From UPXZ01 sp035402725 (GTDB lineage Bacteria > Bacteroidota > Bacteroidia > Bacteroidales > Paludibacteraceae): DNA of 7,003 nt. Both the position numbers and the translations under genes were made by a program. Below, piece by piece: positions 6,345 through 7,003 of this stretch. Numbering within the stretch: the stretch's first letter is position 1; each line of letters opens with the position of its first letter. The stretch lies in contig DAONDU010000135.1 in NCBI GenBank assembly GCA_035402725.1, positions 1-7,003 on the forward strand, written 5' to 3'. Under the pieces are notes generated by a model that was not told the DNA's origin, ran no database searches, and was given only the letters and a program-made list of their open reading frames with translations.

Positions 6345-7003
6345 TTATGATTCAAACTCTTCGCTGTCGTATTTCTCGAACAGAAAATCATTGTACGGAT
6401 AACGCTCAATGTGAATAGCTTTCACTTTGTTATACAGCATTTCCTTCAACTCATTGATATTAGTTTTGTTTTTGGCGGAAATGAAGATGCAGTTGTCGTG
6501 CATTTTCGACATCCAGGTTTTCTTCAATTCGTCCAGACTTATATTTTCCTTCCTTACCGGGCTGAGATCGTCCTCGTCTTTGGGTGTGTAGGTAAACGCA
6601 TCGATTTTGTTGAAAACCAGTATAACCGGTTTTTCAGTTTTGTCAATGTCTTTCAGAGTTTGATTTACTACCTCCAGTTGTTCTTCGAAGTTGGGGTGGG
6701 AGATATCCACCACATGCAGCAGCAGGTCGGCTTCGCGCACCTCATCGAGGGTCGATTTGAACGATTCGATCAGGTTGGTAGGCAGCTTGCGGATGAATCC
6801 CACCGTGTCGGAAAGCAAAAACGGCAGATTGTCAACAATTATTTTTCGTACCGTAGTGTCAAGTGTGGCAAATAGTTTGTTCTCGGCAAATACATCTGAT
6901 TTGCTGAGCAGGTTCATCAGGGTAGATTTCCCAACGTTGGTATATCCAACCAGCGAAACACGTACCATCTTTCCGCGATTTTTGCGTTGGGTTGCCATCT
7001 GCT
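6345..7003 (-). CDS. hflX: GTPase HflX, C-terminal part (5' end outside the window)
   Basis: About 218 codons of the ribosome-associated GTPase HflX, which binds the 50S subunit and splits stalled or stress-arrested 70S ribosomes. The GTPase signatures appear in order, numbered from the in-frame Met at 6998: P-loop GYTNVGKST (18-26), switch I around LDTTVR (46-51), DTVGFIRKLP (64-73), NKID (130-133) and SAK (174-176). The DTVGFIRKLP segment is diagnostic for HflX among GTPases. The Met at 6998 is not the true start. The frame stays open through the right edge, the preceding codon is Gln, and QMATQRKNRGK reads as the end of the helical linker that joins the missing N-terminal HflX domain to the G domain. 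Between NKID and SAK lies an acidic, charged stretch of roughly 40 residues, and the tail ends in DSEEFES. The stop is TAA at 6345-6347; no intrinsic terminator follows. Confidence 0.95.
   Translation of the reverse strand, partial: QMATQRKNRGKMVRVSLVGYTNVGKSTLMNLLSKSDVFAENKLFATLDTTVRKIIVDNLPFLLSDTVGFIRKLPTNLIESFKSTLDEVREADLLLHVVDISHPNFEEQLEVVNQTLKDIDKTEKPVILVFNKIDAFTYTPKDEDDLSPVRKENISLDELKKTWMSKMHDNCIFISAKNKTNINELKEMLYNKVKAIHIERYPYNDFLFEKYDSEEFES

Noticed and set aside
6411..6875. 154-codon plus-strand open frame
   Set aside because: It is antisense to hflX, where the GTPase motifs establish the coding strand.

Overview
The window looks like a piece of Bacteroidota chromosome, most likely order Bacteroidales. 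This rests on four things: a 660-residue DUF4954-type protein (a family I know mainly from Bacteroidota), AT-rich leaders without clear Shine-Dalgarno sites, a secreted GH43 enzyme ending its signal region in the phylum-typical 'SAQ', and an intergenic repeat of a kind seen in Bacteroidales genomes. The genus cannot be fixed from the sequence. Nothing points to a plasmid, phage, CRISPR array, rRNA or tRNA.

All five supported genes lie on the minus strand, so transcription runs from high to low coordinates. In that order they are: (1) the 3' two-thirds or less of hflX, a ribosome-splitting GTPase cut by the window's right edge (6345-7003); (2) a DUF4954-family protein of unknown function with a predicted left-handed beta-helix core (4172-6154); (3) a YqhD/BDH-type iron- or zinc-dependent alcohol dehydrogenase with all four metal ligands (2919-4091), closed by a strong intrinsic terminator at 2867-2902; (4) a secreted GH43 glycosidase with a discoidin-like carbohydrate-binding domain and a fibronectin III domain (760-2493); (5) an NADPH-dependent FMN reductase-family flavoprotein (64-618), followed by a hairpin at 4-33.

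The intergenic gaps are 190, 80, 425 and 141 bp. They are too long for a tightly coupled operon, and the genes share no obvious pathway. Two are redox enzymes that could handle aldehydes or quinones, one is a polysaccharide-degrading exoenzyme without SusC/SusD partners in view, one is a ribosome factor, and one is an orphan family. The gap at 2494-2918 is the only substantial non-coding stretch. It holds a dense set of inverted repeats, a short 20-bp-period direct repeat and a terminator-like hairpin in the GH43 leader.

No clear new multi-gene system is visible. The best candidates for new biology are the DUF4954 protein, whose central segment is rich in His, Ser and Asn and looks like an active site, and the structured intergenic repeat ahead of the GH43 gene.
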